The notes under the pieces: model-generated
Database searches by the model: none
Seen by the model: only the letters and a program-made list of their open reading frames with translations
Told to the model about the DNA's origin: nothing
Assembly: GCF_964204645.1 (NCBI RefSeq)
Contig: NC_134026.1
Span: forward strand, 25,190,650-25,254,649
DNA: 64,000 nt
From: Tubulanus polymorphus
Lineage: Eukaryota; Nemertea; Palaeonemertea; Tubulaniformes; Tubulanidae
Direction: 5' to 3'
Translations under genes and position numbers: made by a program
In this document: positions 23,574 through 37,900 of the stretch, piece after piece
Numbering within the stretch: position 1 is the first letter of the stretch
Layout of the letters: each line of letters starts with the position of its first letter

Positions 23574-25054
23574 ATGTATAAGATGTACAAATTCATTTCA
23601 ATTTTGGTACTTTACACTTGTTTCATGGCGAGCATACCGACTCTTCAGATATCTACATATTTCGCCAGTGATCATAGATTCAGTTTAGTGACCAAAAATC
23701 TTCCGATAGCAGAAAAGAACGTTTTTCGATGCGCTACCATATGTCTACTTAAAGGAAGGAACTGTATTTATTTCACATACGATGAGGTCTCCGGATCGTG
23801 TGGAATTCCATTCGTTAATTACACGAATGCTATTTTAGCTCAGCAAGCATCCGTCCCTAGTACAGTTTTCAATTACGTTGATATAGCACTTCGCAAAGGT
23901 ACGTGAAATGATCCTAATAATTCATGTTGACCACAGTAATATTAGGTACAAATAGATGGGTGTATTAAACGGTTTCAGATTCTTGGTTCGTTGTATTCAT
24001 GGCAAGTTCTGGGATCGGGGAAAGTGTTTACAAGGCTTGGTTAGAACCAGCTACTGGCTCTGTTCCACCAGCAGGGGGCGTGGAAAATAACTGTTCGTGT
24101 ATTTGGAAAAGTTCTTTAATCGATCGTTGGACTTCGCTCCCCATAAAACAAGTACGTTTTTTACCGCGTGCAAATTATAATAGTATGATATCAATGATGA
24201 TAATGATAATGAAATAAGTCTTATTTGATGTCAACTTTATATTACCAGGCAAAACTAAGTTTTTACAAAGATCAAAAAGAAGTTGCCTTCCTTGAATTCA
24301 ATGCTACTAGTTCGGATAATATCAACTGGTTCGCCAAGAACAGACTTATGAATTCATCATGGACTGATTTAAGTCGGACGGCAACGACTAATGTTTTCTC
24401 AATCGAAGGAGGGTAAAGAATCATTATCTTATCTGACATATAAACATTCAGTTCTCGACACTATGTGGTAAAATGATCTCAAAACACCTTAATCTTTCCT
24501 TCAGTGCATTTCTTTTTGGGTAGGAATGATTTTTTTTATAATGATAGTAATCTACGTAAAAATGATGATGATTTATGTAGAAATATAACACCTAAAAACT
24601 AGCAAGTGCGTTTTCATTTAAACTTCTTGATTGTTTGATGTTATACTAGAACAACTGCAATAATACTGGAACTGAATATAAGATGCATACAAATCCTCAT
24701 CGATAAAATCCAGGAAAAAAAAGTTTCCAAACTTATATCATCTCTTTTAGCATATTTGGTCAAGATGTTCAACGCAGATTCTATATTAGTTCATCCTATT
24801 ACGGATGTGCCGGTGATAAGATGTGGATTCTAGTAGAAGACCCCATAGTCCCTGGCCCATATACCTGCAGTTACGACAACGGTCCAGAATTCCCTATGTT
24901 ACTCTACTCACCGCAGTCTTCTATGTCAAGTGAGTAAAAAACTATGGGTATGAATTAAAGAGATGATAATAACTTTCCATTCGAATCCATTCATATTTCA
25001 GATGGACCATCACTGAAGCACGCCGATCAAATGGCGGTCTACATTCGAATGTAA
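23574..25054 (+). CDS. Secreted PAN/apple-like protein with an unnamed C-terminal domain (paralogue 2)
   Basis: Exons 23574-23898, 23979-24151, 24249-24412, 24751-24929, 25002-25054 give 297 residues. Phases 1, 0, 2, 1 are identical to the gene at 16326, and the last exon is 53 bases in both. An alternative in-frame ATG lies at 23583. Residues 1-25 are a signal peptide (KFISILVLYTCFMASI). The PAN-like part has CATICL, GRNCIYF, SCGIPF; the second domain keeps WFVVF, VYKAWLEP, VPPAGGV, CIWKSSLIDRWTSL, NWFAKNRLMNSSWTDL, RRFYI, MLLYSPQSSM and ends ADQMAVYIRM. A poly(A) signal AATAAA is at 25651-25656. Function unknown; probably extracellular. Confidence 0.85.
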
Positions 25055-26224
25055 TACAAATGACTTGATTAATTGATAAACTGGGGGATGCTTGTTCTGA
25101 AATGTATTAGTGGATATTTACAGGATAGCGACAGTACAATATTAGGAGATTACAGGATATTGGCATAGCATTTCGAAATTCATTTGAATACATGGCTCCA
25201 GTTTGTTGTGAATGAAAGAACATTACGCTAGAAAATGGTTTTTATACATTGCTTAATACATGCGTTATTTATCGGGAGTGTGTTCGTCGATATGAACTAC
25301 GGCATCAATATTAGTGTCTATTAGTGTCTATATATATATATATATCCATGATTCAAGTCGATATGTTAAAATTCATATTCAAATTAACTAATGCACCACA
25401 TTATCATAGTATAATATTCGTTAAATTTGTTTCATTGACGACAATATAAGCAATACATATGTATAAAATTAAGTTTTCTTGACTTTTTTGGTCTGACCGT
25501 GTTTGTTATCAGGTTTTGAAAAGTTAGAACATGAGTGACATGTGTTAGAAAATGTTTAAATGGAAATATATCGGAAGTCGGTTTACCAGTCTGTAGGTAC
25601 TTGTCTACTCAAAATATACACCGGTGTCCTATAAACATAAATAGAAAATGAATAAACGATGTTTCTGAGGGCTACAAAAAATGAAATCGTCGTCAGAATG
25701 ATGCCGTAAAGAACGAATTGTTCATCCAATTTTCGATCCATTTCAAAACGAGAAAAGGTTGTGGTGAAAAAGGTGTGGTTAGGTACTCATCACGTTTTAA
25801 ATCTTCCGTCTGTGAACAATTTCTTTATAAATTGAAGTCCACATTTCATCTATTCAAAAACATTTGCAGCAGGAAAAATAAGAAAAAACCGAGTATGAGA
25901 TGTGATTTGGTAGGCCTATTGATTACCAATATACATAACCCAATTCAATAAATGTGTTAAGTACATTTTATGAAATCGGAGATTTCAACGAGAATTACAG
26001 TATGTTAGATACGGTACACACATTGATTGAATTGATAAGAACTGCCTTAATGAATTACGCAGGCGCATTTACTTTGCAGGCCTATAGCCAATTATCAGAA
26101 TCAAATATTTAAATTTCCAGTTATCGAACGTATCAAATCAGCTGATAGCTGATGATAAACCAATTTAATAAAAGCAGAATTTCGATTCTGGTCCATACCT
26201 CTCCGAGACTCTAGTGAAAACACA
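25055..26224. other. 3' UTR and intergenic spacer
   Basis: About 1.2 kb. It holds the AATAAA at 25651-25656 that probably ends the upstream transcript and a short TA run near 25329-25346. No gene recognised; the promoter of the thyroglobulin-type gene should lie in the last few hundred bases. Confidence 0.45.
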
Positions 26225-26999
26225 ATGAAATCCTTTATCATACTAGCATTTTTGACGACAGCTGTATACGCAGGTTCGTGAATTTCTCAAATTCATGAAA
26301 CCCTAGCTCCCAATCACTTGATTTTCAGCACGAATATTGATTTTCAGAATCGAAGTGTGAAAAGGAAAGAAGAGTTAAATTGCAGCTCATCAATAATGGC
26401 CAACGCTACGGAGGTATAGGAGGTGTCCCCGCGTGTAAGGACGATGGTACCTACTTCCGTGTACAGTGTGTGGGACCTAGGTATCAATCTCACTTCTCAA
26501 TAGATAAATATTCTCTTTCAGTAAAGAAGACAATTCCGGATTGTAACAAAACACTCGATACGCCTTCGACAAGATGGACGTTTTACTTTTGTTTCAATGC
26601 TTTTTGATTTTCTCTTTAGTGGTTGTCGTTGTGTGACTAAGGATGGGGAACAAATCGATAGATATCATGTCAGCATAGTTCATATGATGGATATGAATTG
26701 CAGTAAGTAGCCTCAGAAGAGAGGTCTTTATAACACTTGACGAAATATATCCACCAGATTTCTATTAGAATGGTTACATCAATTATATAACAACACTTTT
26801 AGATTGTGCTCGAGACAAATTCGAAAACCAAAAACTAGGTTTATTAGGAAAAACATTCCGATGCAACCAGATGGGTAACTATGAGAGTGTACAATGTCAC
26901 GGTTCTCGGTGTTTCTGCGTCGACAGACTCGGTGATCAGATGCCTAATACCAAAGTAGTACATGTAGGTGAAATTGAAACTTTAGAATGTCTTTTATGA
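26225..26999 (+). CDS. Secreted protein with two thyroglobulin type-1 domains
   Basis: Exons 26225-26273, 26348-26480, 26620-26702, 26803-26999 encode 153 residues. Residues 1-16 are a signal peptide (MKSFIILAFLTTAVYA). Each half carries the thyroglobulin type-1 signature: an N-terminal Cys, then ACKDDGTYFRVQC and CRCV in the first, FRCNQMGNYESVQCHGS and CFCVD in the second, and a closing Cys before the end. Small proteins made only of such domains act as inhibitors of cysteine or other proteases (equistatin-like) or as matrix and binding proteins; which applies is not shown by sequence. AATAAA follows at 27013-27018, so the 3' UTR is very short. Confidence 0.9.
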
Positions 27000-27012
27000 A
27001 ATTATGAAGTTC

Positions 27013-27018
27013 AATAAA
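27013..27018 (+). promoter_or_regulatory. Poly(A) signal of the thyroglobulin type-1 gene
   Basis: AATAAA 14 bases after the TGA at 26997-26999, followed by a T-rich stretch. Confidence 0.7.
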
Positions 27019-27518
27019 GAAAAAGTTATTGTCATTTTGAATACACACTCAGTTTTCCATTATATGTTTGCGTTAACACAATATTCCCAAAGGTGCTAAT
27101 GAGACATCCCAACACCGAGACGCAAAAAACCGGTTTAACACGTTTTTCGATGTATCGAGACATACGATTGATACCAAACAATAGCCTTTTTGAATGCATG
27201 TATTTTCATGGATAATTCTCATGTACCGTGTGTATGGCAGACTTATTTACTACATGTAACATCTGTCGGATTGAATCGATGTTCAGCTCGTGTATGTATG
27301 ATTTCTCTAGCGTGCATTCGAGCCAAGAATATACGATAAACAACAGCAATCAACGGTGACGGTGTATTTCGAATCCGTGTTCACTTTCTATCGGGAAGTT
27401 CAGTGTTGGCAAATCCTATGCATCAAATTTCAGAATAAGCGAGTAACTTCGTCGACAGTTCTCGCCCACTGGAAGTTTCGTAACGGCTTCATATTGATCG
27501 CAGGCTTATTTGGAATCG

Positions 27519-27749
27519 ATGACACGCAGAAAGAGAAGCTGCATTCGCATGTTTATACTGATGGTGTTATTTGGAGTAGTGCTCATTTATTGGTTTTCGA
27601 CCGATGCAATGCATGAATTATTCAACCCGCTAAAAATTAACCAAATTAGATACGGACGTGTTTTCGAATATATTCATAAATTGCAAAATAGTTCGTTACG
27701 ATGGACAAACAATGCAAGTGAGGGACAATTGGTGGACAAGCTCTCCTGA
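27519..27749 (+). CDS. Possible type II membrane protein, or first exon of one
   Basis: A 76-codon ORF. It starts with a short basic segment (MTRRKRSCIR), then one hydrophobic helix (MFILMVLFGVVLIYWF), then a hydrophilic segment with two N-glycosylation sequons (NSS, NAS). That is the layout of the N-terminus of a Golgi glycosyltransferase or sulfotransferase. No catalytic domain follows before the TGA, and I cannot find a convincing continuing exon in the next kilobase. It may be an orphan exon, a small membrane protein, or chance. The codons are more balanced than in neighbouring spacer. Confidence 0.3.
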   Translation: MTRRKRSCIRMFILMVLFGVVLIYWFSTDAMHELFNPLKINQIRYGRVFEYIHKLQNSSLRWTNNASEGQLVDKLS

Positions 27750-28909
<1,160 letters not shown>

Positions 28910-31900
28910 ATGACCGCCATGGATGTTTGGCGTATGGTATTGTTGATAGTAATCTGCATTTTAGCATCTTCAAGAGGTAATCTTAGAAATACTATTTCTA
29001 TTCTATTTCATTTCAATATCTATTATACCCTCTTCTAGCTCCATCTTTAACGTCTTTTAACTAGCATCTATCAACTCTTTCTGTACATTTTGGGTTTATC
29101 CAACCCACTTTCATTAGGGGCCAACGGTGCATGTTCTCCGGAATGCGTTCACGGTATATGTTTAGTGAACGAGTGTCACTGCCAGCCTGGGTTTGAAGGA
29201 CAACTCTGTCAATCTCCAAGTAATGGGAACTTTATCATAACTTGTTTCTATTCTTTTGAATCTTGACATTCGTTTGTCTCTAAAGCTAAAGAGTGAAACA
29301 AAACCAACAACGACAACAATTAGGTGTTCACGATTTTCTTTTTAGTAACAGCGGGTGTTCAACATGATCTGAAATTCTTGTACGCAGCATCCCAAAATGT
29401 TATAGACACCCCTAGTGGTAATTTCACGGTAAACGATGGCTTTGTATTGGTACCAGGCATATCCGGGAAAACCCTTCGGTTTACTGCGGCGCAATTTGTT
29501 AATATCACCGGGTTGAAATCAGCATGCTTGGAAACACTGGACTCTTGTGCAAACGGTCTAACAATAAGGTTTGCCATAATTTTCAAATCATTGATGTCTG
29601 ATGCTATGGTCCTGCAGTTTAGCGGTTCAACTGGAATCGAAATAAGGCTCGTTTCGAGAAAGATGCACTTCTTGGCAAGAACACAAGCAAATGAATGGTC
29701 TATGTCGTCACAGCCTGTCCAAACTAACGTTTGGTACAACGTAGAACTTGGATGGACATACAATGCATCGCTGACACTGTCTATTAATAAGGGCCAAGAC
29801 GTTGTTTCATCGACTCCAAAAACGATCAGTGCCACAGCGGTTACACCCGGAAGTTATTTGATCGGAAATGCAAACTCCACTAATACTAATTCGACAGTGT
29901 TGTACGAGTTAGAAGGCATGATAATATACGAAAACGACCTTGCTCATCTTCGGGATATGAACCTTTCAACTTGTAAGTTGAATTTCATAATTAATAACAT
30001 GGCATTAATTGACGTCCTAATTAGCTGATTTATTAGTGCGAATTATTTTCATGTATACCTGAAGATTTTCCTGCCATTGTCGAACATCGAATTGTTGTGG
30101 GAAATAATGTCTCGTTTATCTGTACTGTAACCGTCGCTGAGCGTAATGTGGTGCTAAGCCTGGATTGGCTAATAGGTTCACGTGTTTTAAAATCGACGAA
30201 TACTACCTTAAGCTCAGTGACATCGTACCTAACGGAAAATGAATTACAGGGTGCAACGACATCAATGACACACGTATGTTTTCAAACAACAACGAAGCAA
30301 CTGCCTCAGATATTGAAAAACAATAAAATGGTTTCATTTAGTATGCTATTTATCACAGGGTGTTATATGTCAAGTGGCAGCATGTTATGCTAATTTGTGC
30401 GTAAACTCATCATTGTCAACTCTTTCTAAAACCGAGTACAGACCGTCTATCACGGTAAGATAGCGCTCAAAGCGCACATTCTGAATGTGAATGTGAATAT
30501 ATGATACATTCATTGATTGCATTTCACACAAAATAGATACGGAAGACTTCCCAAACAGTTATGTTAGACGAAGGGAAGGGTGCGGCATCGTTCGATCTAT
30601 CTTCTACATTGCCATTGAGATTCCTATGCGATTGTAGCCCAACCGACATATGTTCAGTCCACATATCTGTCGCTACGTCTTCGACAAGTAAACCACCTCT
30701 GCAATGTCGATCGAAGACGGTAAGTAGTTCTGATCAGCACCTCTCTCTACACTGATCAGCACCTTTCTAGACTGAAACACTATTTATCTGATAAGAACAT
30801 GCGATCAATTTATCAGTAGAGGACTTCTTCAAGATTTTCTCAAATTTTTTTCTGAAGATAATCCCACAAGTCGTGCTCGTTACAAGTAGATCATCGTGTG
30901 TCGTTAATATGGCTAACCTTTACCAGACGATTTCTATAAAGGCGAAATTAGATGGAAAATTCGATGGATCACGGCAAGGCAATATTCGGTTGCAAGCTAA
31001 ATGTTTCGTTAATAACACTTACGGGATAGGCAGAATCATTGGAAACGTACCAGTATGTATGAATATCATTTTGAAAAATTAACTATCGAAAAAGTCATTC
31101 GAGATATAGATTGGCATATATTGCACGCAGGTCAATGTCAGTGACAAACGGGTGTCAGATTTAGCAAACTACTTTTTTCTTTCGAGTACAAAATTGATGG
31201 CTTTCGATAAGATAATGCAAACTGCAAACTATTCTGTTTACTCAAATTTCAGTACATAGTTAAAGATATGGATCAAGCGAGTACGTGTAAATCTATAAAT
31301 GATCCACATATAACGACATTCGACGGCTGGTAAGTATAAGACCTTAAGATTTAATCAATAATTTTGTAATCTACTGTGGCCTAGTGGTTAAAATCAGGTA
31401 TGAATTATCGATATAGATAAAATGAAAAATAAAAGAGATTCTTGATTTAATAAAAGAAAACTTGTATTTGCATTTGTATTTTTTCATGAACTAAATGTAG
31501 ATAATCTTATATCGCTATATTTAGGACCTTCGATAACTATTTTGAGGGCGAGTTCTTGCTTTACAGACACACGAACTATCCAATTCAGGTACAGCTGAAC
31601 ATGTTTTTTAAGGTTCTTCTAGTCTATTTCATTTCAAAGAACCAAATGAATAGATTTTGATCAAGTCCATTTCCTGGATCCAATATATAACCTTGATGAA
31701 CGCAGTTAAGCGTGCTTTTTTCACCCTCGCATTACTCGTAGGATTCATTTCTTATCTTTGATTATTCTAGGTTAATTCGTTTTATCGTGCTTGTGGTTCC
31801 GCGACTTGCAATTGCGCCGTGGCTGTTCAGTCTGGCGATGACGTCATCGTTTTGGACCGCTGTGATGACGCAACAGTGGGTGTTAACCTGCAACGACACT

Positions 31901-34900
31901 TCTTGGTAAAACTATACAAAAATGGCAATTTATCTGCAGGAACTCGTATCAAGAGATTTGATGGTGGATTGAAATATGAGGTAAAGATATTTCAAGCTTG
32001 CATTCACTATCAGTGTTGAGTGGCAAGCGGGTTCGAGTCCTGCTGTCTGCTTACCGTGTGAGGGCAACACTTCAAAGGCTTCCCCGTCGTGAGGTTTAAT
32101 GAACTAAGATCCAAACGACGTAAAGCAAAAGAAACAAACAAATTCTGGTTGAAATGAATTACTTATTAAAAGTTACTTATTATGATACGAGAACAAATAT
32201 TTTACAACGTGCAGATAATTCTACCTACGGGAATGATAGTTACGGCCAGTGCAAGCTATCAACGATTGATTAACATCTGGATCACACCATCATCACTAGA
32301 CTTTAATAACACAGAAGGTACATTTCACGCCAACGGTATTCGTTTTTTTGAAATATGTGAATTATATTAAATTCGAGAAAATACAACGAACGACATTGGT
32401 CAGAACGCTGAGTACTTGATTTCGATATTATTCAACAGGACTGTGCGGGGATTTTGATAGCGATCCGACAAACGATGCAATTATGCTTAACGGTACGCTT
32501 GCTACAATCACTGGGAGAAGAGCTGATAGTTTTGCATTATCATGGAGGTTTGTGAGAACTTTCATACTTTCATGGATATCCATTTACTTTTTCAAATGAA
32601 CTGATATTAATTGATCCATTTGATATTATCAGAGTGACTGGTAGGAATAGTCTCTACCAAGGTATATGTCCTGATGGTAACCTGACATTTCCAGACAGTC
32701 AAACCACGTATTGCGAATGTATCGCTGGACAGACCGCTTCATGTGGAAAGCATTACGATGCATTGGTTTGCCCGACTGATACCACACATGGAACGGGTAA
32801 GAAACTGCCATTAGGAGTCATAACCATTTATCTTATAGAACGGATAAATATAAATTTGAAAGTCTTAATAGAGATCAATGCGACGACAAAGAGAAAGTGA
32901 CAAGAAATTGCACAAAATAACGTTCATTTTGGAACACAATAAGGTTTTGAATTTTCAACAATTCTCTAAATCGGCAGATGATTGAGCCCTGTATTCAAAT
33001 CTAAGTCAAAATTTCAGATATAACTGCAGATCTGATTAAGTATACGATAGATCGGCCGAAGTGCACTGGAACTGGAACCGGGAATGTGTTCACCTATAAT
33101 TCTACATTAGCTCCCATTGTAAGTCGACTTGTATACCTGAAATTTAGGTCTTATCTTAAATAAGAAAAATATTAATGCATTTTTTCTCAGGTCACAACAT
33201 GGCCGACAGCATCTGGACAAACTCAGGTAGCAGTCACAAACATATGTGTCAATACTATCAATGGATCTACCGCAGCGAGTCAGTGTAATCTAGTTAAGGG
33301 AATAAACGCTTCAACTGATATTGCCAATTGTATAGAAGATATTAAGGTAAACAATGAAGAAAAATGGTGTCCATGGTGTCAGAATCAATTTCACGAAATC
33401 GTCTTATATATATCTGAAAAAACGTAGGTAACGGATGATATACAGTGGAGTAATGTCGCTCTTGCATCATATCAAGAACTGTGTCGGCTGTATGCGGACA
33501 GAGACTTGGGACTTGGCCCATCTAGTGCGATCTTGAATACACTATGTGTTGGAAACTGCAACAACGGAACGTGTGTTGCCGGTAAGTAACACTAACAATT
33601 GAACAGAATTTATTACTCCAATACGCTTAAGTATAACCTATCTTTGTTTTACAGGCGCATGTAAATGTAAACAAAATTTCACTGGTGGCGATTGTCAAAT
33701 AGATCTGAAAGCAGTTCCTCAAATTACACGACTCGGTTATGATGGATTTTGTGAACTACCCACGTGTAACCCAAAACAAATTCACATATATGGCGGTCAA
33801 TTCGTCGAAAAAGTTACCGTTTGTGTATCAACAGTGGTAAATATTTACTTTATTTTTTCGTCGCTTTATTTTGATTACTATGATCTTTTTTTCATTATGT
33901 CGTTTGATTTCAGTATATTCCGTCAGTTCACAGTTACTCGCGCACGGCATCGTTCATCAATATGAATGAAGTAGTGTGCGATATCTCCACGATACCATTA
34001 GCTCCAAGGATGACCATCGCCGCTAGTAATAACGAGTCAATAGGTTCGAGTCAGTCGTTTGAGTGGCTTATTTGTAATCGACTGTGTCAGATATGCGATA
34101 AATTGAACCGGGCTGTTACAACAAAGGTAAGTAGCCTAGGAAAACATTGGTATATTCGAAAAATTGCCATTGATCGCACAATTTGATTCCTCTCGACCAA
34201 TATGATGATAATCTTCATAATGTATCAAAATACATTTCGTTTTAGCGGTGCAATTGTTTCATTAATGGTAAATGCTTTAATAACCTTGATGTACAATCGA
34301 ACAAAATCTGTTATGTTCCAATATCGCAGACTCAATTGACAAAAGTCATAGGTATTTATACAGTTCCGAAAGAAAATTATAATGAAGATTCCTGTTTCTT
34401 GAAGACAAGATGCACGATGGCTCATTGAATTTACATATTTCAGATGCTTTCATGGACATTTATCTTTCATTTGACGCTATTGCTCTAAGAACGAATGGCA
34501 CGATATCTGGTAAATACTGGGCTGCTATTTTAGAAGGCTCAGTACAATCCGTAACGGGAATAAATGGAACTGGATTACTGTTAATGGGAGACGCTAGTTG
34601 CATAAATTTAGGCAAGGTTGGTGCGGATCCATGTGTGAATGATTTGAGTAAATGTCAAAATGGAATCACAGTTTCATTCTGGTCAAGTTTTAACAGACTA
34701 AAAGAGAACACGTACATATTTTCAAGCGGTGGTGAATCGATGTACAGCCCCGGGTTTCTAATGGTTTACAAATTCGGCCGTGTTCAAATATCTGCCAGGA
34801 CAGTCAATCGCGCCTGGTTCACATCTATAGATAAACCACAACTAAATACATGGGCCGAATACTGGATCAGTTTGGATATCAAGACAGGCGTTCTAGAAGT

Positions 34901-37900
34901 TTACGTCAACAAAAGCCTTGTCGCCAAAGATACTTTACCAAATCAAGAAGTTATAAAAAATAAAATTGTCGCAGATTTTAAATTCGGTTGTGTCAGCACC
35001 ATCGGATGGAATGAAGCGCTTAAAGCCGTTATGGTGGTTGATGATATTCATATATGGACTGCGGGTATCCAACTTCTAACAAATAGGACTATACTTCAGC
35101 CCTTGATATGTAAGTGTTACAGAATTCAAAAATTAAGGTGCTTCCTTACGTGAATATGAATTGTTCAAGTGGAAGTTCTTGCTTTTGCAGCCACAACTAC
35201 AACAACTGTACCACCTACAACAACGGCGCATTGTCCACCTGGCTGCTCTGGTAAGATTAAGATGTTTGGGGAGGGACTAAGCCTTCATAAAAATAACCTA
35301 TCTTATTCATTCCATTAGGCTCACCAACCGTTATTACAAACGCTTATTTGACATCAAAGAACAATGGTAAATCGATAGAGTTTACCTGCCACATGCCTCA
35401 GGTATTGGAACCGAACGTGAGATACAAAGTGCAATGGATGTCAGGTTCTGCGGTGTTACTGACCAGTAACATGGCCCAAGGTGCTACAAAATCCATCATA
35501 TCATCCGATATGATAATCCAATCAAAAGGACTAACCGATAAGGTGATAATAATGTGAATATACAATGATATATCGATGAAAAAACATTTAATCAGAAGTC
35601 GATATGATTGCTTATTGAAATTTGTATGTATGTGATGCCACGTCTCGTACTTTGTAGCTGTTTTGTCGAGTATATGCTAGTTTCACTGGACCATGCAGTG
35701 GTTCAGCTGCTACCGTTAATAGCAATCAATTCGTGGCCAAAATTAAGGTAAATATTTTTCGATGCATTTGTCATTATTATAACATTAATCCCTCAGCTAG
35801 CATTTTTGCGGTCTTACAAGGTCGTTACGGCAGGAACAAATCTCGTTGTTTCTGAATGCGGAAATATGACGGAGATCCACTTCTCCAGCAACGCCCCTGC
35901 TGCATTCTTTTGTGGCGTGGCAAAAAGAAATTGTTCCATACGCATCCGCGCACTTTTTGTGGAGGCCCTTTATGAAGTGAAATGCCGTAATGGAAAAAAG
36001 ATCGTCCAGGCCGTCATCGGTTGGGATAAACAAAACAACAGCAACTCGTTTTGCGGTACAGAAATAAATAACGTCAACTGGAACCGTATTCATATCATCT
36101 ACGTCAAAGCTAAGATCGACAGTAAACTAGACGGCACGAAAGTAAGATACCTGGACATTCACAGAGTTGTTGTGCAAAATATGACGATAATAGTAAGGGA
36201 GTCATTACTAAGAAGATTCCAAGTATGTATATTTGACGTATCACATTCTAGACGGATTAGTGTGAATAACTTCATATTGACGTGAAAATGCTTTCATCAA
36301 TATTTTTTAGGTGACTATCAAAGATTGCGATACAGCAGATTCCACATGTAGTTCAGTCAATGATCCTCATATAACAACCTTTGATAGAAAGTGCGTTTTG
36401 ATTGCGTCCAATTCGTTAAAAATTTACCAAACAAGATGGTTTGAGTTAATATTGTCATTTTCCTTTACAGGCGATATGACAACTTTCTGTCTGGTGAGTT
36501 CGTGCTCTATAAACACAAGACCATGGATTTCGCTGTGAGTACCTGGAAGACAAGATAGAAACATATTTGACAGGAAAATAGTGACATATTATAATGAATT
36601 TTCATTTTCAATGCAATGCGCATGATTTCAGGTACACGGGATGTATGTTCAATGTCGAGGTGGGGGTAGGAGAAATGCACGAGCTACGTGCAACTGCGGC
36701 GCAGCGGTTTTGTCCGGTGATGACGTTATCGTTCTAAATAAATGCCCGCGTAAATCTTCATCCCGTGGAAATGCTTGGGGAAGATATAAGAAAATCAACC
36801 CAATGACTGTGACGATTTTCAGAAATGGAAAACTTACGCCCGGAACTCGTATAGAAAAGATGAGCGGTGGACGAAAATATAGGGTTTGTATTTTTCTTTG
36901 ATTCGTTAGAAGTTACCTATGGGCCTATATAAGTTAGTATTTTATTTCGTTTCGTTCATGAAAATTCTTTGTCCTTATTTCTTTGTCAACCATAGATTTA
37001 TTTACCGACTGGAACTTATGTAACTGTCCAAGAGCATCATCAATACATAAATATCTGGGTGACAGCCTCTACTTGGGATTTCAATCAAACATTAGGTCAG
37101 TTTATACTATATTGAGGTAACCATGTGATTCCGATGCAAGCCTGTCTTTATCGTAAGGCTTTTTCTTTTGATCGTATTGTTAGGGTTGTGTGGTAATTTT
37201 GACGGAAAATCTTATAATGACCTTATGTTTCCGGATGGTACTTGGCTGCGATACAATGGTCGTCGGCCTGATGCGTTCTCCGACAGCTGGAGGTGTGTAG
37301 AAAACAGACACAAGCGTGTGTGTGCGTCTGTGCGTGCGTGCGGTTTTGCCATCGACCCAATGACTCTTAGATAATTTTGTCATCTTCCTCAACGATTATG
37401 AGTTTGGTTTTCTATCTTTAGGGTAAGTCGTTTCAATACCATCTTCTTTGGAGTAGCGCCTTTGTCCACGACAGTCACATCGCCGGGGCCTCTTGGGGAC
37501 AATAAAATCTGGTGTGATTGTGTCTCGCGGAAAGTTGGAACCAACACTCAGGTTTGTGCAAGAGGACTTGACGTTGAAAGATGTGACCAACAGCTTCAAC
37601 CTGGTGGTAAGATACGGACTTACAGATATTTCGAATAAACGGAATTTTTTTTCTGCCAAATTCTATGGAACATACGATGCTATTCCATTCTACAGGAGTT
37701 GAAGTGACAATTCAGATTTACATTGAAGCGAGACTTTCTATCAAGTGGGGAAATCGTTTCCGTAGAGCCACGAATCCGCCTACCATAGCAGACGAGGCTT
37801 TTGCGCCATTTGCGGACAACCTTAATTACGTCGCACCGGTAATTTTCAATTCCATTCATATAAAGAAACACCAATCACGATTAGATTGGATTGAATTTTC

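Noticed and set aside
24068..24086. CCACCAGCAGGGGGCG resembling a CTCF box in the gene at 23574
   Set aside because: It lies in coding sequence for the conserved VPPAGGV loop, and the paralogue keeps the peptide but not the box, so protein constraint explains it.
29359..29835. 158-codon minus-strand ORF
   Set aside because: Antisense of the first LamG-like exon (29346-29972), which has clear domain sequence and splice sites on the plus strand.
32026..32043. Possible tRNA gene
   Set aside because: Only a B-box/T-arm is present; no acceptor, D or anticodon arms.
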